From Prevotella nigrescens (lineage in GTDB: Bacteria; Bacteroidota; Bacteroidia; Bacteroidales; Bacteroidaceae), in contig NZ_CP133465.1 of the NCBI RefSeq assembly GCF_031191185.1, positions 1,670,001 to 1,734,000 on the forward strand: a stretch of DNA of 64,000 nt, given 5' to 3'. Both the position numbers and the translations under genes were made by a program. Below the pieces are notes generated by a model. It was not told the origin of the DNA and made no database searches. It saw only the letters and a list, made by a program, of their open reading frames with translations. This document shows, in pieces, positions 17,939-27,777 of the stretch. Position 1 is the stretch's first letter, and each line of letters opens with the position of its first letter.

Positions 17939-18691
17939 ATGGACAAATATGGACTGATAGGTTATCCGTTAGAACATTCTTTTTCCAAAGGATATTTTAA
18001 TGAGAAATTTCAAAACGAAGGCATTGACGCCGAGTACAATAATTATGAAATTTCATCTATTGAAAGCCTTTTGGAGATTATTGATACGAATCCGGAATTG
18101 AAAGGACTTAATGTTACCATACCTTATAAAAAGCAAGTTATTAAGTATCTTGATGCTTTGAGTCCTGAAGCAAAAGCTATCGGTGCTGTAAATGTCATTC
18201 GTATAGAACACATAGGCAACAAAACATATCTCAAAGGTTATAATAGCGATGTTATAGGATTTACAAAAAGCATAGAGCCTTTATTGGAACGCTATCATAA
18301 GAAAGCACTTGTATTAGGAACAGGTGGTGCTTCTAAAGCTGTATGCTATGGATTGAAATCTTTAGGTATTGAGACTAAATGTGTTTCAAGACGCAAAAAC
18401 ATAGACGTCTTGACCTATAATGATTTGTCTCCCAAGATAATAAAAGAATTTAATGTAATTGTAAATTGCACACCTGTAGGAATGTATCCAAACGTGGAGG
18501 AATGTTTGCCACTTCCATATGAAGCTATGGATAGCCATACACTTTTATATGATTTGCTTTACAATCCTAACGTAACACGCTTTATGGAAAAAGGCAAAGA
18601 GCATGGTGCAGTTGTTAAGAACGGATTGGAAATGTTACTTTTGCAAGCATTTGCAAGCTGGGATATTTGGAATGATAAAGAAGATAAATAA
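17939..18691 (+). CDS. aroE: Shikimate dehydrogenase
   Basis: NADPH-dependent reduction of 3-dehydroshikimate in aromatic amino acid synthesis. The 250-residue protein shows YGLIGYPLEHSFSKGYFNEKF, NVTIPYKKQVIKYLD (substrate Lys), GAVNVIR, and the NADP loop VLGTGGASKAVCYGL. The end has NGLEMLLLQAFASWDIW, the standard Q-A-x-x-W pattern. It is tightly packed between menG and purM. Length is a little short compared with E. coli but normal for Bacteroidetes. Confidence 0.96.
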   Translation: MDKYGLIGYPLEHSFSKGYFNEKFQNEGIDAEYNNYEISSIESLLEIIDTNPELKGLNVTIPYKKQVIKYLDALSPEAKAIGAVNVIRIEHIGNKTYLKGYNSDVIGFTKSIEPLLERYHKKALVLGTGGASKAVCYGLKSLGIETKCVSRRKNIDVLTYNDLSPKIIKEFNVIVNCTPVGMYPNVEECLPLPYEAMDSHTLLYDLLYNPNVTRFMEKGKEHGAVVKNGLEMLLLQAFASWDIWNDKEDK

Positions 18692-18712
18692 TCTGAAAAT
18701 ATAGTCGAGACA

Positions 18713-19876
18713 ATGAATAACAGATATGCAATGCGTGGCGTTAGTGCTGCCAAAGAAGATGTACACAACGCTATAAAGAATATAGACAAGGGAATTTTCC
18801 CACAGGCTTTTTGCAAAATCATTCCAGACATCTTAGGAGGTAGCGAGGAATACTGCAATATAATGCATGCCGATGGTGCAGGTACAAAATCCTCCTTAGC
18901 TTATATGTACTGGAAAGAAACTGGCGATTTAAGTGTATGGAAGGGTATTGCGCAGGACGCTATAGTTATGAATACCGACGATTTGTTGTGTGTTGGTGCA
19001 GTAGACAATATCTTAGTATCGTCTACTATCGGACGCAACAAGATGCTTGTTCCAGGCGAAGTTATATCTGCCATCATTAACGGCACAGATGAGTTGCTTG
19101 CAGAAATGAGAGAGATGGGAATAGGCATTTACCCTACTGGCGGAGAAACAGCAGATGTTGGCGACTTGGTACGTACTATCATTGTCGATTCTACTGTTAC
19201 CTGCAGAATGAAACGCTCTGACGTTATTGACAATGCGAATATTCGCCCTGGCGATGTTATCGTTGGCTTGAGTTCAACTGGACAATCAACCTATGAAAAG
19301 AAGTACAATGGCGGAATGGGCAGCAATGGTCTTACAAGTGCACGCCATGATGTTTTTTCAAAGTATTTAGCTGAAAAATATCCAGAGAGTTTCGACCACA
19401 CTGTGCCCAACGAACTTGTTTATAGTGGCAAATACAAACTGACCGATACGGTAGAAGGCAGTCCTCTGAATGCAGGAGAATTGGTTCTCTCCCCTACCCG
19501 CACCTACGCCCCTGTAATTAAGCGAATACTCGATGAATATCGTAGCGAAATACACGGAATGGTGCATTGTACAGGTGGAGCACAAACAAAGGTATTACAC
19601 TTTGTAAATGATAACTGTAAAGTGATAAAAGACAATATGTTCCCAGTTCCTCCTTTGTTTAAAGCTATAAAGGAATGTAGCGGTACGGATTGGAAAGAAA
19701 TGTATCAAGTGTTCAATATGGGACACAGAATGGAAGTTTATGTCTGCCCCGAAATGGCAAACTCGATTATTGCTATTAGCAAGGAATTCAATATCGATGC
19801 ACAAGTTATCGGTCATATTGAAGAAGGCGAAAAGAGCTTAACTATCAAAAGCGAATTTGGAGAATTTAATTATTAA
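18713..19876 (+). CDS. purM: Phosphoribosylformylglycinamidine cyclo-ligase
   Basis: AIR synthetase, which closes the imidazole ring in purine synthesis. At 387 residues it is longer than the E. coli enzyme, as is typical of the Bacteroidetes version. Motifs: MHADGAGTKSSLAYMYWKETG, AQDAIVMNTDDLLCVGA, YPTGGETADVGDLVRTIIVDST, GLSSTGQSTYEKKYNGGMGSNGLTSARHD. It lies 21 bases after aroE and 20 before prfA. Confidence 0.95.
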   Translation: MNNRYAMRGVSAAKEDVHNAIKNIDKGIFPQAFCKIIPDILGGSEEYCNIMHADGAGTKSSLAYMYWKETGDLSVWKGIAQDAIVMNTDDLLCVGAVDNILVSSTIGRNKMLVPGEVISAIINGTDELLAEMREMGIGIYPTGGETADVGDLVRTIIVDSTVTCRMKRSDVIDNANIRPGDVIVGLSSTGQSTYEKKYNGGMGSNGLTSARHDVFSKYLAEKYPESFDHTVPNELVYSGKYKLTDTVEGSPLNAGELVLSPTRTYAPVIKRILDEYRSEIHGMVHCTGGAQTKVLHFVNDNCKVIKDNMFPVPPLFKAIKECSGTDWKEMYQVFNMGHRMEVYVCPEMANSIIAISKEFNIDAQVIGHIEEGEKSLTIKSEFGEFNY

Positions 19877-19896
19877 ACAACAACAGAAATAAATAT

Positions 19897-21009
19897 ATGC
19901 CCGAAAAGAACAGTATATTAGAGAAGCTCGATGGACTTGAAGCACGTTTCGAAGAGGTTTCTACGCTCATTACCGACCCAGACGTAATAAGTGACCAACA
20001 AAGATATGTCAAGCTCACCAAGGAATATAAAGACCTTGGTGATATTATGAATGCTCGAAAACGATATATAAATTGCCTTACTACAATAAACGAAGCTAAA
20101 GATATTCTTACCAATGAAACCGACCCTGAAATGAAAGAAATGGCAAGGTTGGAACTGAGTGAGAATGAAGAGTTGCAGCCAAAACTTGAAGAAGAGATTA
20201 AGCTTTTACTTGTTCCTAAAGACCCTGAAGACGACAAGAATGTGCAAATGGAAATCAGAGCAGGAGCAGGTGGCGACGAAGCTGCATTATTTGCAGGCGA
20301 TATTTTCAATATGTATAAACGTTACTGCGACAAGAAAGGTTGGACACTGTCTATCACATCGGTTTCGGAAGGAACTGTTGGCGGTTTTAAAGAAATAGAC
20401 TTTGCCGTGGCTGGTGCCGGCGTATATGGCATTCTTAAATACGAATCAGGTGTCCACCGCGTGCAACGTGTTCCATCTACCGATACGCAAGGTCGTATGC
20501 AGACATCGGCAGCGACAGTTGCCGTACTTCCGGAAGCCGATAAATTTGAAGTAAACATTAATGAAGGCGAGATAAAATGGGATACTTTCCGTTCGAGCGG
20601 TGCAGGCGGTCAGAATGTGAACAAGGTGGAATCGGGCGTTCGATTGCGCTATCCGTGGAAAAATCCTAATACAGGAGAGGTGGAAGAAATCCTTATAGAA
20701 TGTACCGAAACCCGCGACCAACCTAAGAATAAGGAAAGAGCTTTATCGAGATTGCGTACATTTATATACGACCGTGAGCATCAGAAATATGTAAACGACA
20801 TAGCGAGCAGGCGTAAGAGTCTTGTTTCTACAGGAGACCGTTCGGCTAAAATCCGTACTTACAACTATCCACAAGGTCGAGTAACCGACCACCGCATAGG
20901 TTTTACGACTCACGATTTGCCTGGTTTCATGAATGGCGAAATTCAAGATATGATAGATGCACTGACTGTTGCAGAAAACGCAGAAAAATTAAAAGAAACA
21001 GAATTGTAA
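19897..21009 (+). CDS. prfA: Peptide chain release factor 1
   Basis: Releases finished peptides at UAA and UAG codons. The 370-residue protein has the catalytic GGQ in RSSGAGGQNVNKVESGVRL and the PxT-type anticodon region of RF1 is in VQRVPSTDTQGRMQTSAATVAVLPE. The N-terminal region is the usual helical domain. It ends the run that starts with phoH; a repeat-bearing gap of 245 bases separates it from pyrF. Confidence 0.97.
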   Translation: MPEKNSILEKLDGLEARFEEVSTLITDPDVISDQQRYVKLTKEYKDLGDIMNARKRYINCLTTINEAKDILTNETDPEMKEMARLELSENEELQPKLEEEIKLLLVPKDPEDDKNVQMEIRAGAGGDEAALFAGDIFNMYKRYCDKKGWTLSITSVSEGTVGGFKEIDFAVAGAGVYGILKYESGVHRVQRVPSTDTQGRMQTSAATVAVLPEADKFEVNINEGEIKWDTFRSSGAGGQNVNKVESGVRLRYPWKNPNTGEVEEILIECTETRDQPKNKERALSRLRTFIYDREHQKYVNDIASRRKSLVSTGDRSAKIRTYNYPQGRVTDHRIGFTTHDLPGFMNGEIQDMIDALTVAENAEKLKETEL

Positions 21010-21069
21010 GTTATTGCATAATACAGAAGAAGAAATTTAATCTCCACAGGTATAGTAGACAGAGAATGC

Positions 21070-21135
21070 GACAATATATACTTTCGTGGGGCACAATATA
21101 TACTTTCGTGGGGCACAATATATACTTTCGTCATT
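21070..21135. repeat. Three 22-bp tandem units (family B, copy 2)
   Basis: Units 21070-21091, 21092-21113 and 21114-21135 are nearly identical, with an exact period of 22 (CACAATATATACTTTCGTGG plus two G). Read on the minus strand, this array and its flanks (AAATGTTAATAA before, GTCGCA-TCTCT after) align with the family B copy at 8984-9048. Lies between prfA and pyrF. Confidence 0.9.
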
Positions 21136-21182
21136 ATTAACATTTGCCCCCATTTTTGAGTATAAACATTCAAGTCTGTAAA

Positions 21183-21201
21183 CAATTCGTCAAACCCACG
21201 T
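21183..21201. repeat. Single end of a family A element
   Basis: The bases AATTCGTCAAACCCACGTT differ at only two positions from the right-hand terminal repeat of the family A elements (AATTCGTCGAACTCACGTT at 39234-39252). No matching left end is seen before it. It may be a decayed element or one whose left end is the family B array. Confidence 0.55.
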
Positions 21202-21254
21202 TAATAATAAATACCATTTCGTGGTTTGAAACTAAAGAATAAACATAAATAAGT

Positions 21255-22082
21255 ATGGAGAGAAAACAATTAATAGAGCAAATATTTACAAAGAAATCGT
21301 TTCTTTGCGTCGGGCTTGATACCGATTTAAATAAGGTTCCTAAGTTTCTGTTAAACGAAGAAGACCCTATTTTTTCTTTTAATAAAGCCATAATTGACGC
21401 AACAGCTCCTTATTGTGTAGCATACAAACCCAATTTAGCATTTTATGAGTGCTATGGGTTGAAAGGTATGGAGGCGTTTGAAAAAACAATAACATATCTG
21501 AAAGAGAAATATCCAAATCACTTCATAATAGCCGATGCCAAGCGTGGAGATATTGGAAACACATCAAAGATGTATGCACAAACATTCTTTAAAGAATATA
21601 ATGTTGATGCGCTTACCATAGCTCCATATATGGGAGAAGATTCTGTAAAGCCTTTCTTGGAATATGAGGGAAAATGGGTTATTCTTCTTGCATTGACAAG
21701 CAATAAAGGAAGCCACGACTTTCAGTTATTTGAAGACAAAGATGGTGTACGCTTATTCGAGCGAGTACTGAGCAAGGCGCAAGAATGGGGCACAACAGAG
21801 AATTTAATGTTTGTTGTCGGGGCAACACAAGGAAGTTTGTTTGCTGATATACGGAAATTAGCCCCCAATAGTTTCCTCTTAGTACCGGGAGTTGGCGCAC
21901 AAGGTGGAAGTTTGCAAGAAGTTTGTAAATATGGTATGAATAAGGACTGCGGTCTTTTGGTCAATTCCTCACGAGGTATTATCTATGCAAGTTCAGAGGC
22001 AAACTTTGCAGAAATTGCAGGAGAAAAGGCGAAAGAATTGCAGCAAGAAATGGAAAAAGAGCTTGACAAACTAAAAGAATAA
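21255..22082 (+). CDS. pyrF: Orotidine 5'-phosphate decarboxylase
   Basis: Makes UMP in pyrimidine synthesis. The 275-residue protein is of the longer subfamily 2: [17 protein letters not shown] at the start, active-site [23 protein letters not shown] with the D-K-x-x-D pattern, and [10 protein letters not shown] near the phosphate-binding end. The start ATG at 21255 fits the family. It is followed after 19 bases by the HD hydrolase gene and may share its transcript. Confidence 0.96.
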   Translation: MERKQLIEQIFTKKSFLCVGLDTDLNKVPKFLLNEEDPIFSFNKAIIDATAPYCVAYKPNLAFYECYGLKGMEAFEKTITYLKEKYPNHFIIADAKRGDIGNTSKMYAQTFFKEYNVDALTIAPYMGEDSVKPFLEYEGKWVILLALTSNKGSHDFQLFEDKDGVRLFERVLSKAQEWGTTENLMFVVGATQGSLFADIRKLAPNSFLLVPGVGAQGGSLQEVCKYGMNKDCGLLVNSSRGIIYASSEANFAEIAGEKAKELQQEMEKELDKLKE

Positions 22083-22101
22083 TTCAAAAGAGAAGCGTTC
22101 T

Positions 22102-23322
22102 ATGAATGGCAGTAAGATTATAAGCGACCCCGTATTTGGATTTATCAGGATTCCATCGGGGCTTCTTTTGAATATTGTTAAGCACCCATTTATGCAACGC
22201 TTAACCCGTATAAAACAATTAGGACTAACTACAGTTGTTTATCCTGGTGCTCAACATACAAGGTTTCAGCACTCATTGGGAGCTTTCCACCTAATGAGTG
22301 AGGCAACCTTGTCGCTGCAGCAAAAGGGTGTTTTCATTTTCGATAGCGAAGCAGAAGCAGTTCAAGCAGCCATTTTGATGCACGACATCGGACACGGTCC
22401 TTTCTCCCACGTGCTCGAGAATACATTAATCAAAGGAATTACCCACGAAGAAATATCTTTAATGGTAATGAATTGCATCAACCAAGAAATGAATGGTGAA
22501 CTTAATCTTGCTATTAAGATTTTCAAGAATGAATACCCCAAGCGTTTTCTTCATCAGTTAATCAGTAGCCAACTTGATATGGACAGGCTGGACTATCTGA
22601 AACGAGATAGCTTTTTTACAGGTGTAACGGAAGGCAACATTGGTTCGGCACGAATTATAAAAATGCTGAATGTTGTAGACGATACCTTGGTAATAGATGC
22701 TAAAGGTATTTATTCAATAGAGAATTTCCTTACATCGCGCCGTTTAATGTATTGGCAAGTATATTTACATAAAGCCACGGTTGGGTACGAAAAGCTCTTA
22801 ATCAGTTTATTGCTTAGAGCTAAAAAGTTACTGAAAGATGGATATAAGCTATTTGCCTCTCCTGCTTTAGCTTTCTTTCTTGACAACGACGTAAATGCAG
22901 AATACTTCAAAAATAATGAAGAAACACTGAAACATTACTTGAGTTTAGATGACAGCGACTTATGGAGTGCTATAAAAGTATGGCAAAAATCAGAAGATAA
23001 AATACTATCACTCCTTGCCGATGATTTTATCAATCGCAAACTTTTCAAGGTCGAAATTCACGATGAACCAATTTCACAAGAACAAATAGGCGAATGTAAA
23101 GAACGAATTTGCCACTTCTTAGGCGTTACGAAAGAAGATAGCAGCTACTTGATGCAGATTGATACTGTTCAAAAAGATATGTACGATATCAACGACGACC
23201 GTATTAGCATATTATCAAAAGATGGTAGTTTAAAAGACATAACAGAGGCTTCAGAGATTTTGAACGTAGAACTATTATCTAAAAAAATTCGTAAATATTA
23301 CTTTTGTTATCACAGAATCTAA
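22102..23322 (+). CDS. HD-domain phosphohydrolase
   Basis: A 406-residue protein of the dGTPase-like HD superfamily: RLTRIKQLGLTTVVYPGAQHTRFQHSLG, metal site ILMHDIGHGPFSHVLE (His-Asp), QLDMDRLDYLKRDSFFTGVTEG. These enzymes remove phosphates from nucleotides in the cytoplasm, but the substrate here is not known. A gene of this type next to lpxD is common in Bacteroidetes. The C-terminal third is less conserved. Downstream of pyrF by 19 bases. Confidence 0.92.
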   Translation: MNGSKIISDPVFGFIRIPSGLLLNIVKHPFMQRLTRIKQLGLTTVVYPGAQHTRFQHSLGAFHLMSEATLSLQQKGVFIFDSEAEAVQAAILMHDIGHGPFSHVLENTLIKGITHEEISLMVMNCINQEMNGELNLAIKIFKNEYPKRFLHQLISSQLDMDRLDYLKRDSFFTGVTEGNIGSARIIKMLNVVDDTLVIDAKGIYSIENFLTSRRLMYWQVYLHKATVGYEKLLISLLLRAKKLLKDGYKLFASPALAFFLDNDVNAEYFKNNEETLKHYLSLDDSDLWSAIKVWQKSEDKILSLLADDFINRKLFKVEIHDEPISQEQIGECKERICHFLGVTKEDSSYLMQIDTVQKDMYDINDDRISILSKDGSLKDITEASEILNVELLSKKIRKYYFCYHRI

Positions 23323-23333
23323 CAAAAGTTTGT

Positions 23334-23341
23334 TATCTTTG
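23334..23341 (+). promoter_or_regulatory. Possible promoter box of lpxD
   Basis: TATCTTTG, the Bacteroidetes -7 box, 32 bases before the lpxD start. The nearest TTG upstream is 27 bases away, longer than the normal 19-21, so the upstream element is weak or missing. Confidence 0.5.
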
Positions 23342-23373
23342 CACGAACAAGCATTTATCATTTATTATATAGA

Positions 23374-24414
23374 ATGGAATTTAACGCAAAACAAATCGCA
23401 GAATATATACAAGGAAGCATAGAAGGCGATGAAGAAGCAACCATTAGTACTTTCGCAAAAATAGAGGAAGGAAAGCATGGTGCTATAAGTTTTTTAGCAA
23501 ACCCAAAATATACTCATTATATATACGAAACTGAATGTTCTATAGTTCTTGTAGACGAAAGCATAAAGATTGAGAAGCCAACGAAAGCGACATTAATACG
23601 TGTAAAAAATGCACGCGACTGTGTTGCAAAGCTTCTTCAGCTTTATGAAAGTATGAAGCCTAGAAAACAAGGAATAGATTCGTTAGCGTTTATTTCTCCA
23701 AAAGCAACAATAGGAAAGAATGTCTATATTGGTGCTTTTGCATATATAGGCGATGGAGTGGTTGTTGGAGATAACTGTATGATTTATCCTCATACAACCA
23801 TTATGGACAATACAACTTTAGGAAACAATTGCATCATTTATCCTAATGCCAGCATCTACCATAATTGTAAAATCGGAAATAATGTTATTTGTCATTCTGG
23901 CAGTGTCATAGGCGCAGATGGCTTTGGCTTTGCCCCAAATGCAGAAACAAACAGCTATGATAAAATTCCGCAAATTGGCATTGTTACCATAGAAGACGAT
24001 GTTGAAATAGGAGCAAACACGTGTATTGACCGTTCAACTATGGGAAGCACTTATGTGCGTAAAGGCGTAAAACTCGACAACCTTGTGCAGATAGCACATA
24101 ATACTGATATTGGCGAAAACACTGTTATGAGCGCACAAGTTGGTATTGCGGGCTCTACTAAAGTTGGAGAATGGTGTATGTTTGGTGGACAGGTTGGAAT
24201 ATCTGGGCACTTAAATATTGGTAATAAAGTCTTCCTTGGTGCACAGTCAGGCGTATTGAGCAAGTTAAAAGATAATCAGTCGCTTATGGGTAGCCCTGCT
24301 ATTGAGCCACGCAACTATTTTAAATCACAAGTCATATTCCAAAGACTTCCTGAGATTTATAAGCAGATAGATGCTTTACAGAAAGAAGTTGATGAATTGA
24401 AAAAGAATAAATAA
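23374..24414 (+). CDS. lpxD: UDP-3-O-acylglucosamine N-acyltransferase
   Basis: Third step of lipid A synthesis: adds the N-linked hydroxy fatty acid to UDP-acylglucosamine. The 346-residue protein has the N-terminal uridine-binding domain ([25 protein letters not shown]) and then a long left-handed beta helix of hexapeptide repeats (about 100-320), with the catalytic His in [13 protein letters not shown] and the [16 protein letters not shown] turn. It starts a lipid A operon with lpxC/fabZ and lpxA, 5 bases and 8 bases apart. Confidence 0.97.
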   Translation: MEFNAKQIAEYIQGSIEGDEEATISTFAKIEEGKHGAISFLANPKYTHYIYETECSIVLVDESIKIEKPTKATLIRVKNARDCVAKLLQLYESMKPRKQGIDSLAFISPKATIGKNVYIGAFAYIGDGVVVGDNCMIYPHTTIMDNTTLGNNCIIYPNASIYHNCKIGNNVICHSGSVIGADGFGFAPNAETNSYDKIPQIGIVTIEDDVEIGANTCIDRSTMGSTYVRKGVKLDNLVQIAHNTDIGENTVMSAQVGIAGSTKVGEWCMFGGQVGISGHLNIGNKVFLGAQSGVLSKLKDNQSLMGSPAIEPRNYFKSQVIFQRLPEIYKQIDALQKEVDELKKNK

Positions 24415-24419
24415 GATAT

Positions 24420-25808
24420 ATGGAAACAACAAAACAGAAAACACTGAAGGGAAGTTTTTCCCTCTTTGGAAAAGGTTTACATACAGGATTAAGCCTTACT
24501 GTTACTTTTAATCCAGCTCCAGATAATACAGGATACAAAATTCAACGAATTGATTTGGAGGGACAGCCCATCATTGATGCCATTGCTGAAAATGTTATTG
24601 ATACCCAACGTGGTACGGTAATAGCGAAAGGCGAAGCACGTGTCAGTACTATCGAACATGGTATGGCTGCCCTATACGCAATGGGAATAGACAACTGTTT
24701 AATCCAAATTAACGGTCCAGAATTTCCCATTCTTGATGGATCAGCAGCAATGTATGTTGAAAAGATTAGAGAAATAGGTATCGTAGACCAAAATGCTCCT
24801 AAAGATTATTACATCATTAGAAAAAAGATGGAGTATAAGGACGAAAGTGGTAGCATTATCACTATTCTCCCCGACGAGCAGTTCTCTATAACAGCAATGT
24901 GTTCTTTTGAATCTAAATTCATTAGCAGTCAATTTGCAACACTTGACGATATTGATAAATTTGCTGACGAAATATCTCCTGCAAGAACCTTTGTTTTTGT
25001 TAGAGATATTATGCCGTTGTTGCAAGCAAATCTTATAAAAGGTGGTGACCTCGACAATGCGATAGTTATTTATGAGAAACAAGTAGACCAACCCACTCTT
25101 GACCAATTAGCTGACCTGCTTAAGGTACCACATATGGACGCTACAAGCATTGGCTACATACAAAACAAGCCTCTTATTTGGGACAATGAGTGTACAAGAC
25201 ATAAGTTGCTGGATATCATTGGTGATGTGGCTTTAATTGGAAAACCTATCAAGGGACGTATTGTTGCGACCCGACCTGGCCATACCGTAAACAATAAGTT
25301 TGCAAGAATGATTCGTAAAGATATTCGCAAGCACGAAATTCAAGCTCCTATTTACGACCCAAACGATGAACCTTTAATGGATAATATCCGAATACGCGAG
25401 CTCCTCCCCCATCGTTATCCAATGCAACTTGTTGATAAAGTAGTTGCGATGGGAGCAACAACAATAGTTGGTGTTAAAAACATTACCGCCAACGAACCAT
25501 TCTTTCAAGGACATTTCCCACAAGAGCCCGTAATGCCAGGTGTTCTTCAGATAGAAGCTATGGCACAGTGTGGCGGATTATTGGTACTTTCTCAAGTAGA
25601 AGAGCCTGAAAGATGGTCTACCTATTTCTTAAAGATAGATAATGTAAAGTTCCGTCAGAAAGTTGTTCCTGGCGATACGCTGTTGTTCCGTGTTGAACTT
25701 TTAAGCCCTGTACGTCATGGCATCAGTTCAATGCAAGGTTATATGTTTGTAGGCGACAATGTTGTAGCAGAAGCTACATTCACTGCACAAATAGTAAAAA
25801 ACAAATAA
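24420..25808 (+). CDS. lpxC/fabZ: Bifunctional LpxC deacetylase / FabZ dehydratase
   Basis: A fusion typical of Bacteroidetes. Residues 1 to about 300 are the zinc deacetylase LpxC (first committed lipid A step): TLKGSFSLFGKGLHTGLSL, zinc ligands in STIEHGMAALYAMGIDN and HKLLDIIGDVALIG. Residues about 315-462 are the 3-hydroxyacyl-ACP dehydratase FabZ: RELLPHRYPMQLVDKV, catalytic His in EPFFQGHFPQEPVMPGV and the Glu in LQIEAMAQCGG. The fusion couples lipid A and fatty acid synthesis. It starts 6 bases after lpxD. Confidence 0.98.
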   Translation: METTKQKTLKGSFSLFGKGLHTGLSLTVTFNPAPDNTGYKIQRIDLEGQPIIDAIAENVIDTQRGTVIAKGEARVSTIEHGMAALYAMGIDNCLIQINGPEFPILDGSAAMYVEKIREIGIVDQNAPKDYYIIRKKMEYKDESGSIITILPDEQFSITAMCSFESKFISSQFATLDDIDKFADEISPARTFVFVRDIMPLLQANLIKGGDLDNAIVIYEKQVDQPTLDQLADLLKVPHMDATSIGYIQNKPLIWDNECTRHKLLDIIGDVALIGKPIKGRIVATRPGHTVNNKFARMIRKDIRKHEIQAPIYDPNDEPLMDNIRIRELLPHRYPMQLVDKVVAMGATTIVGVKNITANEPFFQGHFPQEPVMPGVLQIEAMAQCGGLLVLSQVEEPERWSTYFLKIDNVKFRQKVVPGDTLLFRVELLSPVRHGISSMQGYMFVGDNVVAEATFTAQIVKNK

Positions 25809-25816
25809 ATAAAATT

Positions 25817-26587
25817 ATGAATACTATTAGTCCTTTGGCATTCGTACATCCAAATGCAAAGATAGGCGATAATAATATCATTGGTCCATTTTGTTACATT
25901 GACGATAATACGGTAATTGGCGATAACAACAAACTACTGAACAGTGTAACAATACACACAGGTGCACGAATTGGCAACGGAAACGAATTTTTCCCCGGAG
26001 CGAGCATTTCTACCAAACCACAAGATTTGAAGTTTCGTGGTGAAGACAGTTTCTGCGAGATTGGCGACAACAATTCAATACGTGAGAACGTAACCATTTC
26101 GCGTGGTACTGCTTCAAAGGGCACAACAATTGTAGGCAGCGACAATCTTTTTATGGAAAACATGCACATTGCCCATGACTGTATTATCGGTTCAAACATC
26201 ATTATCGGCAATTCAACGAAGCTGGCAGGAGAAGTTAGAGTAGAGGATTATGCTATTATCTCTGCTTCCGTTCTTTGCCACCAGTTCTGTAATATTGGTT
26301 GTAATGTAATGATTCAAGGCGGAAGTCGTTTTTCTCAAGATATTCCTCCTTATATTATTGCAGGCAAAGAACCTATCCGATATGCAGGCATCAATATCAT
26401 TGGGCTAAGACGCAAGGGATTTACCAATGAGCAAATAGACCAAATTCACAATGCTTATCGTTTGCTATATGGTGAAGGTACCCGCGAGGAAAATATCCAA
26501 AAGATAAAAGATACTCTACCAATGACAAAAGAAATTCAGCATATCATTGAATTTGTTCAAGCTTCATCAAGGGGTATTATCAAATAA
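25817..26587 (+). CDS. lpxA: UDP-N-acetylglucosamine acyltransferase
   Basis: First step of lipid A synthesis: transfers a hydroxyacyl chain from ACP to UDP-GlcNAc. The 256-residue protein is a hexapeptide beta helix (ISPLAFVHPNAKIGDNNIIGPFCYI) with the catalytic His in MENMHIAHDCIIGSN and the C-terminal helical region after GLRRKGFTNEQI. Last of the lipid A operon; its stop codon overlaps the first bases of a family A repeat element. Confidence 0.97.
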   Translation: MNTISPLAFVHPNAKIGDNNIIGPFCYIDDNTVIGDNNKLLNSVTIHTGARIGNGNEFFPGASISTKPQDLKFRGEDSFCEIGDNNSIRENVTISRGTASKGTTIVGSDNLFMENMHIAHDCIIGSNIIIGNSTKLAGEVRVEDYAIISASVLCHQFCNIGCNVMIQGGSRFSQDIPPYIIAGKEPIRYAGINIIGLRRKGFTNEQIDQIHNAYRLLYGEGTREENIQKIKDTLPMTKEIQHIIEFVQASSRGIIK

Positions 26588-26854
26588 CGTGAGTCCGGCG
26601 AATTATCAATGTACGGATTCATCGTGTTTTAAGCCTCAGAATACCGCTATTTACGGTATCAGAGAGCAGTTGTATGTATCTGTTCCGAAACGGCATTCGT
26701 CGTAACCCCGTTACTACAACTGTCGTAACCCCGTTGCGACGATCGCCGTAACTCCGTTGCTACAATGGTCGTAACTCCGTTACGATTTTAGGAGTTATTC
26801 AGAAGAGGAATATTGTCGGACTCCACATCATCTTAAATTCATCGAACTAACATT
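26586..26854. repeat. Family A repeat element, long form
   Basis: Terminal inverted repeats of 20 bases: AACGTGAGTCCGGCGAATTA at the left and AAATTCATCGAACTAACATT at the right (14 of 20 paired), with TA next to each end. The interior has four copies of a 23-base unit starting CGTAACYCCGTT at 26701, 26724, 26747 and 26770. The right end lies only 12 bases before the miaA start codon, so the element makes up almost the whole miaA leader. Confidence 0.82.
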
Positions 26855-26866
26855 AAATAACAAGTA

Positions 26867-27766
26867 TTGAACATACAGACTCTTATTGTATTGACAGGTC
26901 CAACAGGTGTTGGCAAGACAGCTTTAACACTTGATATTGCACAGCATTATGGTTTAGAAATTATCAATGCCGATTCGAGACAGATATACAAAGAGTTGCC
27001 CATAGGAACAGCTGCTCCTGTAAAAGAACAGCTGAATCGTGTAAAGCACCACTTTGTTGCTTGTAAAAGTGTTAGTGAATATTACTCGGCAAGCCTTTAT
27101 GAGCAAGAGGTCTTGGGGCTGTTGAAAGCAAATCCAGCATCTTCATACATATTGTCTGGCGGTTCGATGCTGTATATTGATGCAGTCTGCAATGGTATAG
27201 ACGATATACCTACCATTGACGACGAGACACGACAAACTTTAATGCAAAGACTCGAAACAGAAGGATTAGAGAAGCTTTGCGAATTATTAAAGGAATTAGA
27301 CCCCACTCATTGGGAGATGGTAGATAAGAGAAATCCTCGCAGAGTCCTTCATGCACTTGAAGTGTGCATCCAAACAGGAAGAACATACACATCATATCGT
27401 ACTAACAAAAAGCGAGAACGTCCATTTAATATAATTAAAATAGGATTGAACCGTCCGCGCGAAGAACTGTACGGACGGATTAATGCACGCACAGAAGATA
27501 TGATTGCTTCGGGAATGATAGACGAGGCTTTGCGTATGTATGATTGCCGAGATTTAAATGCCTTGAACACCGTAGGCTATAAAGAACTGTTTGAATATCT
27601 TGATGGCTTAACTACTCTTGATGAAGCTGTTTTTAAGATACAAAGCAACACAAGGAAATATGCACGCAAACAGCTGACTTGGTTTAAAAGAGATAAGAAT
27701 ATTCGTTGGTTTCACCCCAATGAAACTAAAGAAATATTAAAACACATTGATAGTTATCTATTCTAA
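26867..27766 (+). CDS. miaA: tRNA dimethylallyltransferase
   Basis: Adds the isopentenyl group to A37 of tRNAs that read codons starting with U. The 299-residue protein has the P-loop VLTGPTGVGKTALT, INADSRQIYKELPIGTA and the Y-L-SGGSMLYIDAVCNGID catalytic region. The start is a TTG at 26867: it gives NIQTLIVLTGPTGVGKT, the family N-terminus, and no ATG is in reach upstream. It lies right after a repeat element that separates it from lpxA, so its expression may depend on that element or on readthrough from the lipid A operon. Confidence 0.95.
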   Translation: MNIQTLIVLTGPTGVGKTALTLDIAQHYGLEIINADSRQIYKELPIGTAAPVKEQLNRVKHHFVACKSVSEYYSASLYEQEVLGLLKANPASSYILSGGSMLYIDAVCNGIDDIPTIDDETRQTLMQRLETEGLEKLCELLKELDPTHWEMVDKRNPRRVLHALEVCIQTGRTYTSYRTNKKRERPFNIIKIGLNRPREELYGRINARTEDMIASGMIDEALRMYDCRDLNALNTVGYKELFEYLDGLTTLDEAVFKIQSNTRKYARKQLTWFKRDKNIRWFHPNETKEILKHIDSYLF

Positions 27767-27777
27767 AAACATTTTGC

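Noticed and set aside
26701..26784. CRISPR array
   Set aside because: Units of about 23 bases follow one another directly with no unique spacers, and no cas gene is in the window.
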